Assembly (NCBI GenBank): GCA_016787225.1
Contig: JAEUUY010000030.1
Coordinates: forward strand, 101,820-165,819
Length of the DNA: 64,000 nucleotides
From: Chitinophagales bacterium
Lineage (GTDB): Bacteria > Bacteroidota > Bacteroidia > Chitinophagales > JADJOU01
Direction: 5' to 3'
Below are positions 16,207-25,280 of this stretch, in pieces; within the stretch, counting starts at the first letter, position 1; each line of letters starts with the position of its first letter. Made by a program: the position numbers and the translations under genes. The notes under the pieces were generated by a model, which saw only the letters and a program-made list of their open reading frames with translations, was not told the DNA's origin and made no database searches.

Positions 16207-17652
16207 TTGGATAGACTAATTCATAGTCTCAAAACCATACCTGAAAAGACTATTTTAAATAGTCTGTTTGTTTTATTTACTTTTTTCTTAATCTCCTCAA
16301 TTCGTTTAGAAAAATATTGGTTAATTGCTTTGCCATTTTTTATAGGGTTTCTAGTCATCCTCCTTTATCATTTTCGATTATTATATTGGGTTCTATTATT
16401 TAGTATAGCATGTTCGATTACCTTAGATTTCAATAAAAAGTTGTCAACTGACTTCCCTACAGAGTTCATTAGTATCGGTCTCACAGCTATATTCTGGATT
16501 ATGTGGATTGTGTATAGACCTCAGTACTTAAGTTACCTATGGAATCATAAAATTTTCTGGGGAATAATAGCTACGTGGGTATGGTCCATAATAGCCACAC
16601 TCCAGGCAGTTCAAGTTCTTATATCGATTAAATTCGTATTGGCCAAAGTCTGGTATATCACCTCATTTTTCATATTTACGTATTATATGATTCGATCCAA
16701 AGAAGATATTAAAAAAATCTTTTGGGTTGTTTATACGCCAGTTTTGATTACATCACTATATAGTTTTGCTCGCACGGTTTTGGGAGGTTTTAGTTTTGAA
16801 TTTACAAACCAATATTCTCTCCCTTTTTATGATAACCATGTCATTTATGCAACAACCATGACCCTAATGCTTCCTATGGTCTATGCCGCAAGAAATTGGT
16901 ATAAAAAGGGATCCCTCATTCGGATTTTATTAACTAGCTCCATACCCTTCCTAATCATTGCGATATACTTTTCCTATACTCGCGCCTGTTATCTGGCACT
17001 AATAGGAGGCTTAGCATTTGTTTTACTTTTGAAAATACGAAAATTAGTGATGGGATATATTATGGCTGTTCTATTAGTAGCGAGCGTTTTGTTTGTGTTT
17101 TCATATGATTATCTTTATTTGAGATTAGCTCCAGACTATAATACTACGGTAATGCACGATGAGTTTAAGGATCATTTGGTCTCTACATTTTACGGGAAAG
17201 ATGCTTCGAGTATGGAGCGTCTCAATATGTGGATTAGTGTCTTTCGCATGTATCAAAAAAGGCCTATAGCAGGGTACGGACCCAATAATTTCCCTAGCAC
17301 TTATAAACCCTATTCGGTCATGTATTTTAAAACGTGGGTGAGTGATAATGTCCTCAACCTCTCGTGTCATAATTATTTTTGGCTATTATTAGCCGAACAA
17401 GGGCTTGTGGGACTTAGCTTATTTTTACTATTCATTGGTTTTGTTTTATATCTCATACAGAAAGTCTATCATCAAACCGAATGCCAATTTAGAAGACAGC
17501 TTATAGCATCCATAGCAGCTGTTATGGGAATCTTTCTCATTATTCTTTTCTTTAATGATTTGATAGAAACAAACAAGAACGGTTCCCTTTACTTTATTTT
17601 TCTAGCGCTATTAGTCAAACTACAACAGTTTAGTGAAGAAAATGTCACCTAG
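16207..17652 (+). CDS. O-antigen ligase/polymerase-family membrane protein
   Basis: A 481-residue polytopic protein with about 11-12 hydrophobic helices and a large periplasmic loop (about 300-385). The loop contains the signature SSMERLNMWISVFRMYQKRPIAGYGPNNF and later CHNYFWLLLAEQGLVGL, the Wzy_C hallmark with its conserved Arg, Gly-Tyr-Gly-Pro-Asn and His-Asn. It polymerises or transfers lipid-linked glycans at the outer face of the inner membrane. The start must be the TTG at 16207, since no in-frame ATG precedes the first helices. It overlaps the aminotransferase gene by 11 bases. Confidence 0.8.
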   Translation: MDRLIHSLKTIPEKTILNSLFVLFTFFLISSIRLEKYWLIALPFFIGFLVILLYHFRLLYWVLLFSIACSITLDFNKKLSTDFPTEFISIGLTAIFWIMWIVYRPQYLSYLWNHKIFWGIIATWVWSIIATLQAVQVLISIKFVLAKVWYITSFFIFTYYMIRSKEDIKKIFWVVYTPVLITSLYSFARTVLGGFSFEFTNQYSLPFYDNHVIYATTMTLMLPMVYAARNWYKKGSLIRILLTSSIPFLIIAIYFSYTRACYLALIGGLAFVLLLKIRKLVMGYIMAVLLVASVLFVFSYDYLYLRLAPDYNTTVMHDEFKDHLVSTFYGKDASSMERLNMWISVFRMYQKRPIAGYGPNNFPSTYKPYSVMYFKTWVSDNVLNLSCHNYFWLLLAEQGLVGLSLFLLFIGFVLYLIQKVYHQTECQFRRQLIASIAAVMGIFLIILFFNDLIETNKNGSLYFIFLALLVKLQQFSEENVT

Positions 17653-18382
17653 CTCTCCTATTTTTTTTGAGTCTATTCTATTTTATAAAGGACTGTTCCC
17701 ATTTCTCAATCTCCACCTAAAGCGGATAGAAGACCTTGCGAGCAATTATCGCTCTGAGTTTCGAATGAGTCTAGGAGAATTTGAAAGCCTGCTGAGAGCA
17801 AGCTTACATGAAGGATCTGAACAAAAACTTAGACTAAAACTAAATATTGATGGATCTAGGCTAAGGATAAGTTGTATAGAATCGGAAATAATATTCAACC
17901 ACTCTTTTAATCAATATCCACCTATTAAATTGTCGATTTATCCTCATTACTTGAAACCGCTTGAAAAACAGTCTGCTTGGAAATATGAAAATCCAAAGAT
18001 TTACAAAGACTCTATAGCGCACGCCTTTGAAAATAATGCCTCCCAGTCCATTTTAATAAATGAACATGGAGAAATAGTAGAGACCTCACTATCCAACTTT
18101 TTCTATATCATAGATGAAAAGATATATACGCCTCCACTACAATCCGGTGCAGTGAACGGGGTGTTTCGTCGTTATCTGATGTCAAAGGTAGACATACAGG
18201 AGAGATGTTTACATCTAAATGAATTAGAATTGATAAATGAGTGCTTCGTAACAAGTGCAGTGCGTGGAATTGTCGGTGTATATCAAATTGATACGAATGA
18301 CTTTCTCACATGCCAAATAGACCGTTTAAAAAAGGACTTGGCTATAGAGACTACTATAATACATAGATTATCAGATAGATAG
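17642..18382 (+). CDS. Class IV (fold-type IV) PLP aminotransferase / ADC lyase-like
   Basis: The product resembles branched-chain aminotransferase or 4-amino-4-deoxychorismate lyase. Visible features are KIYKDSIAHAFENNASQSILIN (containing the likely PLP Lys), the family signature GEIVETSLSNFFYI, and the TPPLQSGAVNGVFRRYL phosphate-binding end. The N-terminal FFESILFYKGLFPFLNLHLKRI also fits. Its short length (about 246 residues) and FESI start favour the PabC-like subgroup, but substrate is uncertain. I prefer the ATG at 17642 over the GTG at 17633; both overlap the upstream ligase gene. Confidence 0.7.
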   Translation: MSPSSPIFFESILFYKGLFPFLNLHLKRIEDLASNYRSEFRMSLGEFESLLRASLHEGSEQKLRLKLNIDGSRLRISCIESEIIFNHSFNQYPPIKLSIYPHYLKPLEKQSAWKYENPKIYKDSIAHAFENNASQSILINEHGEIVETSLSNFFYIIDEKIYTPPLQSGAVNGVFRRYLMSKVDIQERCLHLNELELINECFVTSAVRGIVGVYQIDTNDFLTCQIDRLKKDLAIETTIIHRLSDR

Positions 18383-18434
18383 TATCTCAAGACAATTGCT
18401 CTGGCTTTATCATTCATATATAATTTTTTTCTCA

Positions 18435-18442
18435 TATATTTG
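18435..18442 (+). promoter_or_regulatory. -7 box TATATTTG for the PpiD-like gene
   Basis: TATATTTG matches TAnnTTTG and lies 82 bases before the ATG at 18525, leaving a leader of about 75 bases. A -33 TTG is not evident. Confidence 0.45.
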
Positions 18443-18524
18443 CGCTCCTGTAAAATTTCACTATAAGGATAAATTAATTAAACTAAAGTACTGATGCTCT
18501 GCATCATAAATTAAAAAAACAGAT

Positions 18525-20636
18525 ATGAAAGTTATTTCGACCATCCAAAAGCGTGCTTATATTATTTTTGGAATCATTGCCTTCTGTATTATTGCGTTTC
18601 TATATCAGGATATTAGTCCAGGGGTAAACAGCATAGCAGCAGGGAACAACTATATAGGCAAGGTCAATGGTGAAACCTTGTCCTATGATGATTACAAAAA
18701 AGAATATGACAAAAAAGAGGCAGAATTAAAGCTTCAAAAAAATGGGCAAAGCCTCACAGAAGATGAAGCTACGCAATTGAGAGATCAAATTTTCTCCAAT
18801 TTCATTAAAAAGAATACCATTACCGAAATGCTTTCTAAACTTGGTCTCGTTATTTCAGAAAAAGAAATTTTAGAAATTACAAGAGGTCAGAATATAGACC
18901 CAGCTTTTCAGCAAATACCTGCTTTTAAAAATCAAATGGGACAATTCGATCCGATGTTGTTTGAAAATTTCCTCAAAACTATTAAGCAAGATGAACCTGG
19001 TACACCTGCTGGTACAAGAGAAAAACAATGGAATGCATTCGCTGAAGAGGTAATGGAAAACAGAAAGGTCAATAAGTTTAATCAGATTATTCAAAATGCG
19101 CTATATGTTCCGAAATGGCAAAGCGATTATGACATTAAACTATTTGGTACAAGCCGAGACATTAAATATGTAGCTGTTCCTTATACTTCAGTAGATGTAG
19201 ATAAGATAAAGGTTGAGCATAACGAATTGGAAGATTATTTCGAAAAAAATAAATATAAATTCACTGCATTAACGCCAACCGTAAAAGTGGCATTAGCCTC
19301 ATTTGAACTAAAGCCTTCTTCATTTGACTCCACAGAGATTTTCAATAAATTCAATGCCAGAATCGAAGAGATGAGAACAGCTACAAACGATACTGCATTT
19401 TTCAGAGCTTATGGCGATAATGGAGGATATAACCCTATGATGTACACGGCAGAGCAGATCGGCGATCATCCGAAAATTTCAGAAATGTTTTCCGCAGCTC
19501 CTAGATCCATTATCGGACCTTATATAGATAAAAATGATGTGAAGGCATTTCGCATTCTTGCAAAGAAAAATATTGCAGACTCTGTCTTAGTAAAAGCTAT
19601 AACGATTTCATTCCAAGACGTTAAAACACAAGAAGCTCAGATGCAACGATACAAACTAATAGATAGCATCTTCAAAATGGTGGATACTCTCAATATGGAT
19701 TTTGATCAAGTTGCTGCTAAATATTCAGCAGATAGAGGTCAAGGTGCTCCTATATGGTTAGCAAGAGCTGATAAAAGTATCACAGAACCAGAGGTATTCT
19801 GGCATGGAGCTACTACTAAGCATTTTAGAATGGCTTTCCAAAGAGAAGGAGCTATCAAAATAGTAAAGGTATTGAATTTTCCTGCTAAGATTCCAGCAGT
19901 GCAGTTAGGGGAAATATCAATGCCATATGTGCCTTCTAATGAGACACAGCAAGCTACGCTAAGCAAAGCTATGCAATTTATTCAGAAGTGTAAAAATGCT
20001 ACACAAATGGAAAAGGCTTCAAAAACTAATCCAGATGTAAAGTTCAAAGCAACGTATGTCAATAAAGAGACAAAATCACTTGAAGGAATTGAAGGTAATG
20101 TAAAAGAAATAGTGCGATGGGCATTTAATGGTGAAAGCGGAGACGTATCTAGTATGATGCAAGTTGGAAACCATTATGTTTATTGTGGGCATTTAGGATC
20201 TAGATCTAGAGATGATATTCAAATGGAGGATATCATTGAAGATATTACTCCAATAGTAAAAAATGAGAAGGCTTTTAAAATGATCGCAGAGAAAATGAAT
20301 GGAAAGTCTTTAGAGGAAATTGCCGCTAAAAATAAAGTGAAAGTTGATACTTCTATGAATTTCTCCTATGGAAAATCTACTTTAGGAAATGTACCAGAGC
20401 CTTCCGTTGTAACGGTAGCATCTGGACTCAATCTCAATCAAATTTCTAAACCTATCAAAGGTACTGGTGCGGTATATAGAATTATGAATACCAAAATCAA
20501 TCCATCTAATATGGGTCCTGCCGAAGAATTACAAACAAAAACACAATTAGGACAAGGATTTAAAGAGGTGCGTGGATTATTCGAAGCCATATTAGGAAGA
20601 TATAAATTAGACGATAATAGAATTAATATATTCTAA
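18525..20636 (+). CDS. PpiD/SurA-type periplasmic peptidyl-prolyl isomerase
   Basis: A 703-residue foldase anchored by one N-terminal helix (about 12-30, AYIIFGIIAFCIIAFLY). The SurA-N/PpiD chaperone region (about 40-200) opens with YIGKVNGETLSYDDYKKEY. Parvulin-like PPIC segments occupy about 345-460 (SFQDVKTQEAQM, ADSVLVKA, FDQVAAKYSADRGQGAPIW), followed by a C-terminal beta region. PpiD-type proteins assist folding of outer-membrane and secreted proteins as they leave the Sec channel. It is transcribed alone, with a -7 box upstream and a very strong terminator at 20650-20699. Confidence 0.85.
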   Translation: MKVISTIQKRAYIIFGIIAFCIIAFLYQDISPGVNSIAAGNNYIGKVNGETLSYDDYKKEYDKKEAELKLQKNGQSLTEDEATQLRDQIFSNFIKKNTITEMLSKLGLVISEKEILEITRGQNIDPAFQQIPAFKNQMGQFDPMLFENFLKTIKQDEPGTPAGTREKQWNAFAEEVMENRKVNKFNQIIQNALYVPKWQSDYDIKLFGTSRDIKYVAVPYTSVDVDKIKVEHNELEDYFEKNKYKFTALTPTVKVALASFELKPSSFDSTEIFNKFNARIEEMRTATNDTAFFRAYGDNGGYNPMMYTAEQIGDHPKISEMFSAAPRSIIGPYIDKNDVKAFRILAKKNIADSVLVKAITISFQDVKTQEAQMQRYKLIDSIFKMVDTLNMDFDQVAAKYSADRGQGAPIWLARADKSITEPEVFWHGATTKHFRMAFQREGAIKIVKVLNFPAKIPAVQLGEISMPYVPSNETQQATLSKAMQFIQKCKNATQMEKASKTNPDVKFKATYVNKETKSLEGIEGNVKEIVRWAFNGESGDVSSMMQVGNHYVYCGHLGSRSRDDIQMEDIIEDITPIVKNEKAFKMIAEKMNGKSLEEIAAKNKVKVDTSMNFSYGKSTLGNVPEPSVVTVASGLNLNQISKPIKGTGAVYRIMNTKINPSNMGPAEELQTKTQLGQGFKEVRGLFEAILGRYKLDDNRINIF

Positions 20637-20649
20637 TAGATATTCTATA

Positions 20650-20699
20650 ATATTTCAAAAAAAAGACCACTGTATTCAGTGGTCTTTTTTTTGAAATAT
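20650..20699 (+). terminator. Long bidirectional intrinsic terminator after the PpiD-like gene
   Basis: Perfect 23-bp stem (20650-20672 with 20677-20699) around a TATT loop. The core AGACCACTG / CAGTGGTCT is embedded in matching A and T runs, so it can terminate in either direction. Confidence 0.9.
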
Positions 20700-20750
20700 A
20701 AGATTGGAAACATATTTGCAATTTTTAAATGAATAATTATTGAGTGTAAC

Positions 20751-20758
20751 TATCTTTG
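20751..20758 (+). promoter_or_regulatory. -7 box TATCTTTG for the LPP20-like pair
   Basis: Perfect TAnnTTTG match 16 bases before the ATG at 20775, so transcription would begin only about 10 bases before the start codon. This supports the ATG at 20775 over the TTG at 20769. Confidence 0.5.
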
Positions 20759-20774
20759 TGCTAAATATTTGCAC

Positions 20775-21836
20775 ATGAAATGTTATCTAATTTTACATAT
20801 TCTACTTCTTCAAATTGCAGTATGTGCTCAATCAAATTCAGAATCGAAAGTCCTTGATAGAATTCCTACATCGACTTCTAAGACTGAAAACCAAACAGTA
20901 ATAAAAGATATCAGCACACCCCCTATTGTACCAGCCTCTGTGGAAGGGCCGAAAGACCCTTTGAAACTAGTTACCGAAGTGATATCGACACCAGTTAGTA
21001 TCGAGTCCAGTAGTAATCAAGAGCAAACGATTCAAAAAGAGAAGCCACTTACAGAAGAAATTATAGTAGAAAAACCAAATGGTAGTATCAACTGGTCTCA
21101 ACAATACATAGAAGCCAGAGGTCAAACGGCAATCGATTATGAAAAGTTTAAGAATAAGGCACAAGCAAAACTCATGGCAACGCGCGGAGCTATGGTTGTG
21201 GCTCAAAGAAATCTTCTAGAAATAGTCAAAGGTGTAGAAATAGTAGGTGAAACTAAGGTAGAAGACATGATTACCACTTATGATTATATCTACACCAGAG
21301 TAGAAGGTAAAATAAAAGGTGCCAAACAAGTAGGAATAGCAATAGAAAAAGATGGTATAATAGAAGTGACCGTAAGAATGCCTCTCTATAGCAAGAATGG
21401 TATAGCCAGTATTTTCGGCGATAAAGAAATAGCACAGGCACAATTAAAAAATGGTTATACAACAAACTTAATGCCTCAAAATTCAGGTTCTGACATCTTA
21501 TTAGACCCTAATAAGCCGTTGGTTTTTAATCTTAATGGCAAAATGATAGATTTATCCTTATTTCCAGTCATTGTAGACGATAATGGAAATGTGCAATTTG
21601 ATTTCTCTAAACTAATCAATACCAAAACGGGGGAATTTCCAAAGTATCTGCAATTGGGTAAAGAAATCATGAAAGATCTGGGATATGAACAAGGCGTTAA
21701 TGTCATTGATATTATTCAATCGGGCAAAGGCGAGTTTAAACTACCAAATAAAAAAGTTGGCGGTAAGTTTTGGCAGACTCTTGGCAATATAGCAAAGACG
21801 ACAGGCAAAATATTATTTAATTTACCATTTAAATAA
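20775..21836 (+). CDS. Exported LPP20-like protein (paralogue 1)
   Basis: An exported protein of about 353 residues with a signal peptide ending near CAQSN. A long Ser/Thr/Pro/Val-rich low-complexity part (to about 105) follows. The LPP20-like domain (about 115-215) shows GQTAIDYEKFKNKAQAKLMA, then the shared motif GVEIVGETKVEDM and KDGIIEVTVRMPLY. The next gene shares GVEI..ETKVE, showing a duplicated domain. In this superfamily the domain occurs in flagellar (FlgT-like) and lipoprotein contexts; the role here is unknown. There is no lipobox. The downstream gene begins 6 bases on, giving tight coupling. Confidence 0.65.
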   Translation: MKCYLILHILLLQIAVCAQSNSESKVLDRIPTSTSKTENQTVIKDISTPPIVPASVEGPKDPLKLVTEVISTPVSIESSSNQEQTIQKEKPLTEEIIVEKPNGSINWSQQYIEARGQTAIDYEKFKNKAQAKLMATRGAMVVAQRNLLEIVKGVEIVGETKVEDMITTYDYIYTRVEGKIKGAKQVGIAIEKDGIIEVTVRMPLYSKNGIASIFGDKEIAQAQLKNGYTTNLMPQNSGSDILLDPNKPLVFNLNGKMIDLSLFPVIVDDNGNVQFDFSKLINTKTGEFPKYLQLGKEIMKDLGYEQGVNVIDIIQSGKGEFKLPNKKVGGKFWQTLGNIAKTTGKILFNLPFK

Positions 21837-21842
21837 ATCCTT

Positions 21843-23003
21843 GTGCGATATTTTATCATTTTCATTATACTATTTTCTTCTCCACTACTTTCTCAGTCAA
21901 TAGAGACAGAGGCAAAAGGAATAGGTCTGACAAAAACAAAAGCTCTTCAAGATGCACTTCGAAATGCAGTATCCCAAGCAGCTGGAGTAGAAATCTTATC
22001 CGAAACAAAGGTTGAAAATTACCTTATTGTATCTGATGCTATCTCCTCTAATACAAAAGGTTATATACAAACTTATGAAATTCTCAAGGAGACTCCATTT
22101 CCCGATAGATATGAAGTGACTGTAAAAGCTAAGGTAACTACTGAAAGTATAAAGGCCGACTTTCAATTACTAGCTAGACAAATAGGCGGTTTGCGGTTTC
22201 TAGTATTATCTGACCCGAAAGTATCGAACCCAGCCGATATAGAACTTCTAGAAATAGCCGTTAATAAATTAAATGAGAGACTGGCTTCAAAAGGTTGCCG
22301 ATACATCGAAAGGGATCGATTTAATAGCTTAAAAAAGGAAGCTATTGCACTCATGGAATCTACAAGTTCTGAAAAATTTAATTATGCTCAGCAGCTCGGT
22401 TTCATGGCGGATGCTCAGTTCATACTAACCATAGGAGATATAAAAAAAAGTAGTCAACCAGGGGCTTTTGATATATCTAAAGGTGACAAATACTCATTCA
22501 ATGTTAAAGTAATGGATAATTGTACAGGTGAGGGACTAGGCACGCTCACATTTACAAATCCACTAGCTTCTAAATCTCCTAGTGACGCTATTGACAAAGC
22601 CATTCAAGCTCAATTTGAATCTTTGTTTAGCACAATAACTTCCTATATTGGTAGTTGGTTAAATAATGGAACACCATTTGAGTTGAGATTTTATCAAACA
22701 GGAACATATAGAGATTTTAGAGACTTACGCAATAAACTGAAGGCAGACCCCAGCTTTGGCGGTGAAATGGAAATTACAAGCGTTTTAAACTATACGAAGT
22801 TAAACTGTACTTTCAAAAAAAGAGCAGATGACCTAGCTGATAAGCTATTAGATATAGCAGATGAAATACCTAGCTTCAAAGAACAGAGACTGGATGTAAA
22901 GTATATTTTCGGAAGACAAATATCGCTAGCTCCTCAGAAATATGTTATTCCTTCATTCCCTGCTAAAACTATTGATTCTACACAAAATTCTATTCCTAGA
23001 TAA
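21843..23003 (+). CDS. Exported LPP20/FlgT-N-like protein (paralogue 2)
   Basis: A 386-residue protein from a GTG start; no earlier or nearby ATG exists. The signal peptide (about 1-17) is followed at once by an LPP20/FlgT-N-like domain: ETEAKGIGLTKTKALQDAL, AAGVEILSETKVENY and DRYEVTVKAKVTTESIKADF. The middle part (about 115-265) resembles the nucleotide-free periplasmic domains found in CsgG/TolB-like proteins (LASKGCRYIERDRF, GFMADAQFILTIGDIK), which is a loose likeness only. Proteins with this pairing often act at the outer membrane. It lies between paralogue 1 and a DUF4476 gene on the same strand. Confidence 0.6.
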   Translation: MRYFIIFIILFSSPLLSQSIETEAKGIGLTKTKALQDALRNAVSQAAGVEILSETKVENYLIVSDAISSNTKGYIQTYEILKETPFPDRYEVTVKAKVTTESIKADFQLLARQIGGLRFLVLSDPKVSNPADIELLEIAVNKLNERLASKGCRYIERDRFNSLKKEAIALMESTSSEKFNYAQQLGFMADAQFILTIGDIKKSSQPGAFDISKGDKYSFNVKVMDNCTGEGLGTLTFTNPLASKSPSDAIDKAIQAQFESLFSTITSYIGSWLNNGTPFELRFYQTGTYRDFRDLRNKLKADPSFGGEMEITSVLNYTKLNCTFKKRADDLADKLLDIADEIPSFKEQRLDVKYIFGRQISLAPQKYVIPSFPAKTIDSTQNSIPR

Positions 23004-23041
23004 TTCTTATATTTTAAAATATTCAATCAAAAACAAATTAT

Positions 23042-24022
23042 ATGAAATTTTTAGTCTCAACCTTATTTTTCTTTGGTACATATTCTGCACTCATAGCTCA
23101 AAAAGCTGGCTTAACATTTTTCTCACAAGAAGGAGAATTATTCTATGTCATTCTCGATGGCATTAGACAAAATAATGCAGCAGCTGCCAATGTGAAAGTA
23201 ACTGACCTTGATAGACCAAACTATAGAGTCAAAATAGTTTTTGATAACGCTGAGCTTAAGGATATTAATAAGAACTTATTCGTACAGGATATGGATGGGA
23301 AATATTTTCATACCGTATACATGATTTATAAAAATAAAAAAGGAGAAATGGATTTAAAGATGAGTAGTTATAACGAGGCGAAAGATGTAGCTCCTACAGC
23401 CAGAGAAAGTGTGGTAAAATATCACGACAAAGAAATGCCTATAGAAACAAAGACAAATACTGGTACTACCAGCGAAAATGTCAATTTAAATATGTCTGGC
23501 ACTAATGTCAATGTGAAGCAATCGGACGAATCTGTTAGTATCAAAATGGACTTAGGAGGATTGAAAGATATGATGAATATGGAGACTGGTGGGCAAGCCA
23601 ATACAGAAACGACGACTACGACTGTAACCACTACTACTACAACTAGAAGTACCAATACGAACACCAAACCAAAAATAGACAACCCTTATGAACAGCCAGC
23701 AACATCAGCTCCTGCACCAAAAGGCTGTATATTGCCTATGAGTTCATCAGATTTTGAAAAAGGTCTAGCCTCTGTAAAAAAACAATCATTTGCGGAATCT
23801 CAAATGAAAACAGCTAAACAAATGACCAAGGTTAATTGTTTATCCGTAAAACAAATACGTGCTATAATGGACATATTTAGCTTTGAAGATAACAAACTGG
23901 AATATGCGAAATTTGCCTATGAATTTTGCACTGATAAGAAAAACTATTTCCAGCTAACAGAAGCATTTAGCTTTTCGTCTTCTGCTGATAGCCTCAATGA
24001 GTTTCTAGATAGTCAGCATTAG
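23042..24022 (+). CDS. Exported DUF4476 protein
   Basis: A 326-residue protein. The signal peptide (about 1-19) is followed by a small beta domain (about 20-115), a Thr/Asn-rich linker with a long Thr run (about 195-225), and a C-terminal DUF4476 domain (about 230-320) with PMSSSDFEKGLASVKKQSF and LSVKQIRAIMDIFSFEDNKL. DUF4476 is widespread in Bacteroidota secreted proteins and has no assigned function. It sits 38 bases after paralogue 2 and may be co-expressed with the LPP20-like pair. Confidence 0.8.
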   Translation: MKFLVSTLFFFGTYSALIAQKAGLTFFSQEGELFYVILDGIRQNNAAAANVKVTDLDRPNYRVKIVFDNAELKDINKNLFVQDMDGKYFHTVYMIYKNKKGEMDLKMSSYNEAKDVAPTARESVVKYHDKEMPIETKTNTGTTSENVNLNMSGTNVNVKQSDESVSIKMDLGGLKDMMNMETGGQANTETTTTTVTTTTTTRSTNTNTKPKIDNPYEQPATSAPAPKGCILPMSSSDFEKGLASVKKQSFAESQMKTAKQMTKVNCLSVKQIRAIMDIFSFEDNKLEYAKFAYEFCTDKKNYFQLTEAFSFSSSADSLNEFLDSQH

Positions 24023-24043
24023 ATAGATTCTTATACCGCTCAA

Positions 24044-25270
24044 TCAATCATTCTGAACTTCCACTAGTCTTTTCTTTGCTCTTAATGCAGGGAAAATAGA
24101 AGCCGAAGCTGAAACAAGGAATAGTATAATCAAGATAAAAATGACGTCCAACCAATAGATGGTCACTGGATAAGCTTGCACCACAAAAGTACCTGAGCCT
24201 GGTAGATTAATAATACCGAAATAATCCTGTATAGCACAAATCGTTAAGCCAATACACAGCCCGATAAAACCGCCAAGCATACCCTGCATAATACCATAAA
24301 TCATATACAACTTGAATATCTGATTTGCTTTCAAACCTAAGTAATGTAACATTTTTATATCTTCTTCTTTTTCTATGATATGCATAGTAAGCGATCCAAT
24401 AAAATTGAAGGATAAGATGACGAGAATAAAAACTAATATAAAAAAGGTAATCAATTTTTCGATTTGCGATATGCGATAAAAGGTTTCATTGAGTTCCAAT
24501 TTTGTCTTTACCTTATAGTTATCTCCCATGATAGCAGCTACCTCTCTTTGAGTTGATTTAGTTTTGGCCTCTTTTAATTTCAGTTCGAGCGACGTGACTT
24601 CATGTTCATCTGCAGATTTTAAATAATGCATAAAGGAAAGAGGGACCAATACATATTTATCATCATATTCCTGATATACACTATATACTCCACCCGGAGT
24701 CACAAATGAACGTTCGAAATTATCTATCATGGTAGCGCCACCTACCTCCACTTTTGGACTATAAACTTCTATTTGTTCAAATTGATTATTGAGATTAATA
24801 TTGAGCTTTTGAGCAAGACCCATTCCTAATAAGGCAAAACTATATTCTGCATTTTCCAGTAGAGTATCACCTGCTACCATATAATCCTTGACCTCATTGG
24901 TTTGAAAAAAATTTGCATCTACACCCTTCATAGTAGCTAATGCATCTTTCTTCATATACTTTAAGTAAACCTTGTCCTCATATACTTTAGAAATAGCAGC
25001 AATGTTTTGAAGACGTTCTAATTTTGCTATCAATTCATCTGATACCGAAAAATCTTTGTTTTTTTTCGACGTAATCGTAAGATCTGGTTGAAAGCTCTCT
25101 TGTAAACTTGTCGATAAATTTTCAAAACCATTAAAGGTAGAAAGAATAATAATCAATGCTCCTGAGCCACATGCCATGGCAAACATAGTCATAAGACTCA
25201 ATACATTAATAGCTTGTTTTTTGTTTTTGAAAAACAAGTACCGCGTTGCTATGTACAATAGAATTCTCAA
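24044..25270 (-). CDS. LolC/LolE-type ABC transporter permease
   Basis: A 408-residue inner-membrane protein of the MacB/FtsX class used for lipoprotein release to the outer membrane. A first helix (about 22-45, with ALIIILSTFNGFENL) leads into a periplasmic domain (to about 265), then three C-terminal helices (about 272-295, 320-345, 368-392) form the FtsX domain. The KEEDIKMLHYLGLKANQIFKLYMIYG stretch between helices is characteristic. The apparent start is TTG at 25270. No ATPase gene is adjacent, so LolD must be elsewhere. It is 10 bases downstream of the BatA-like gene. Confidence 0.8.
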   Translation of the reverse strand: MRILLYIATRYLFFKNKKQAINVLSLMTMFAMACGSGALIIILSTFNGFENLSTSLQESFQPDLTITSKKNKDFSVSDELIAKLERLQNIAAISKVYEDKVYLKYMKKDALATMKGVDANFFQTNEVKDYMVAGDTLLENAEYSFALLGMGLAQKLNINLNNQFEQIEVYSPKVEVGGATMIDNFERSFVTPGGVYSVYQEYDDKYVLVPLSFMHYLKSADEHEVTSLELKLKEAKTKSTQREVAAIMGDNYKVKTKLELNETFYRISQIEKLITFFILVFILVILSFNFIGSLTMHIIEKEEDIKMLHYLGLKANQIFKLYMIYGIMQGMLGGFIGLCIGLTICAIQDYFGIINLPGSGTFVVQAYPVTIYWLDVIFILIILFLVSASASIFPALRAKKRLVEVQND

Positions 25271-25280
25271 AGCCGACTTT

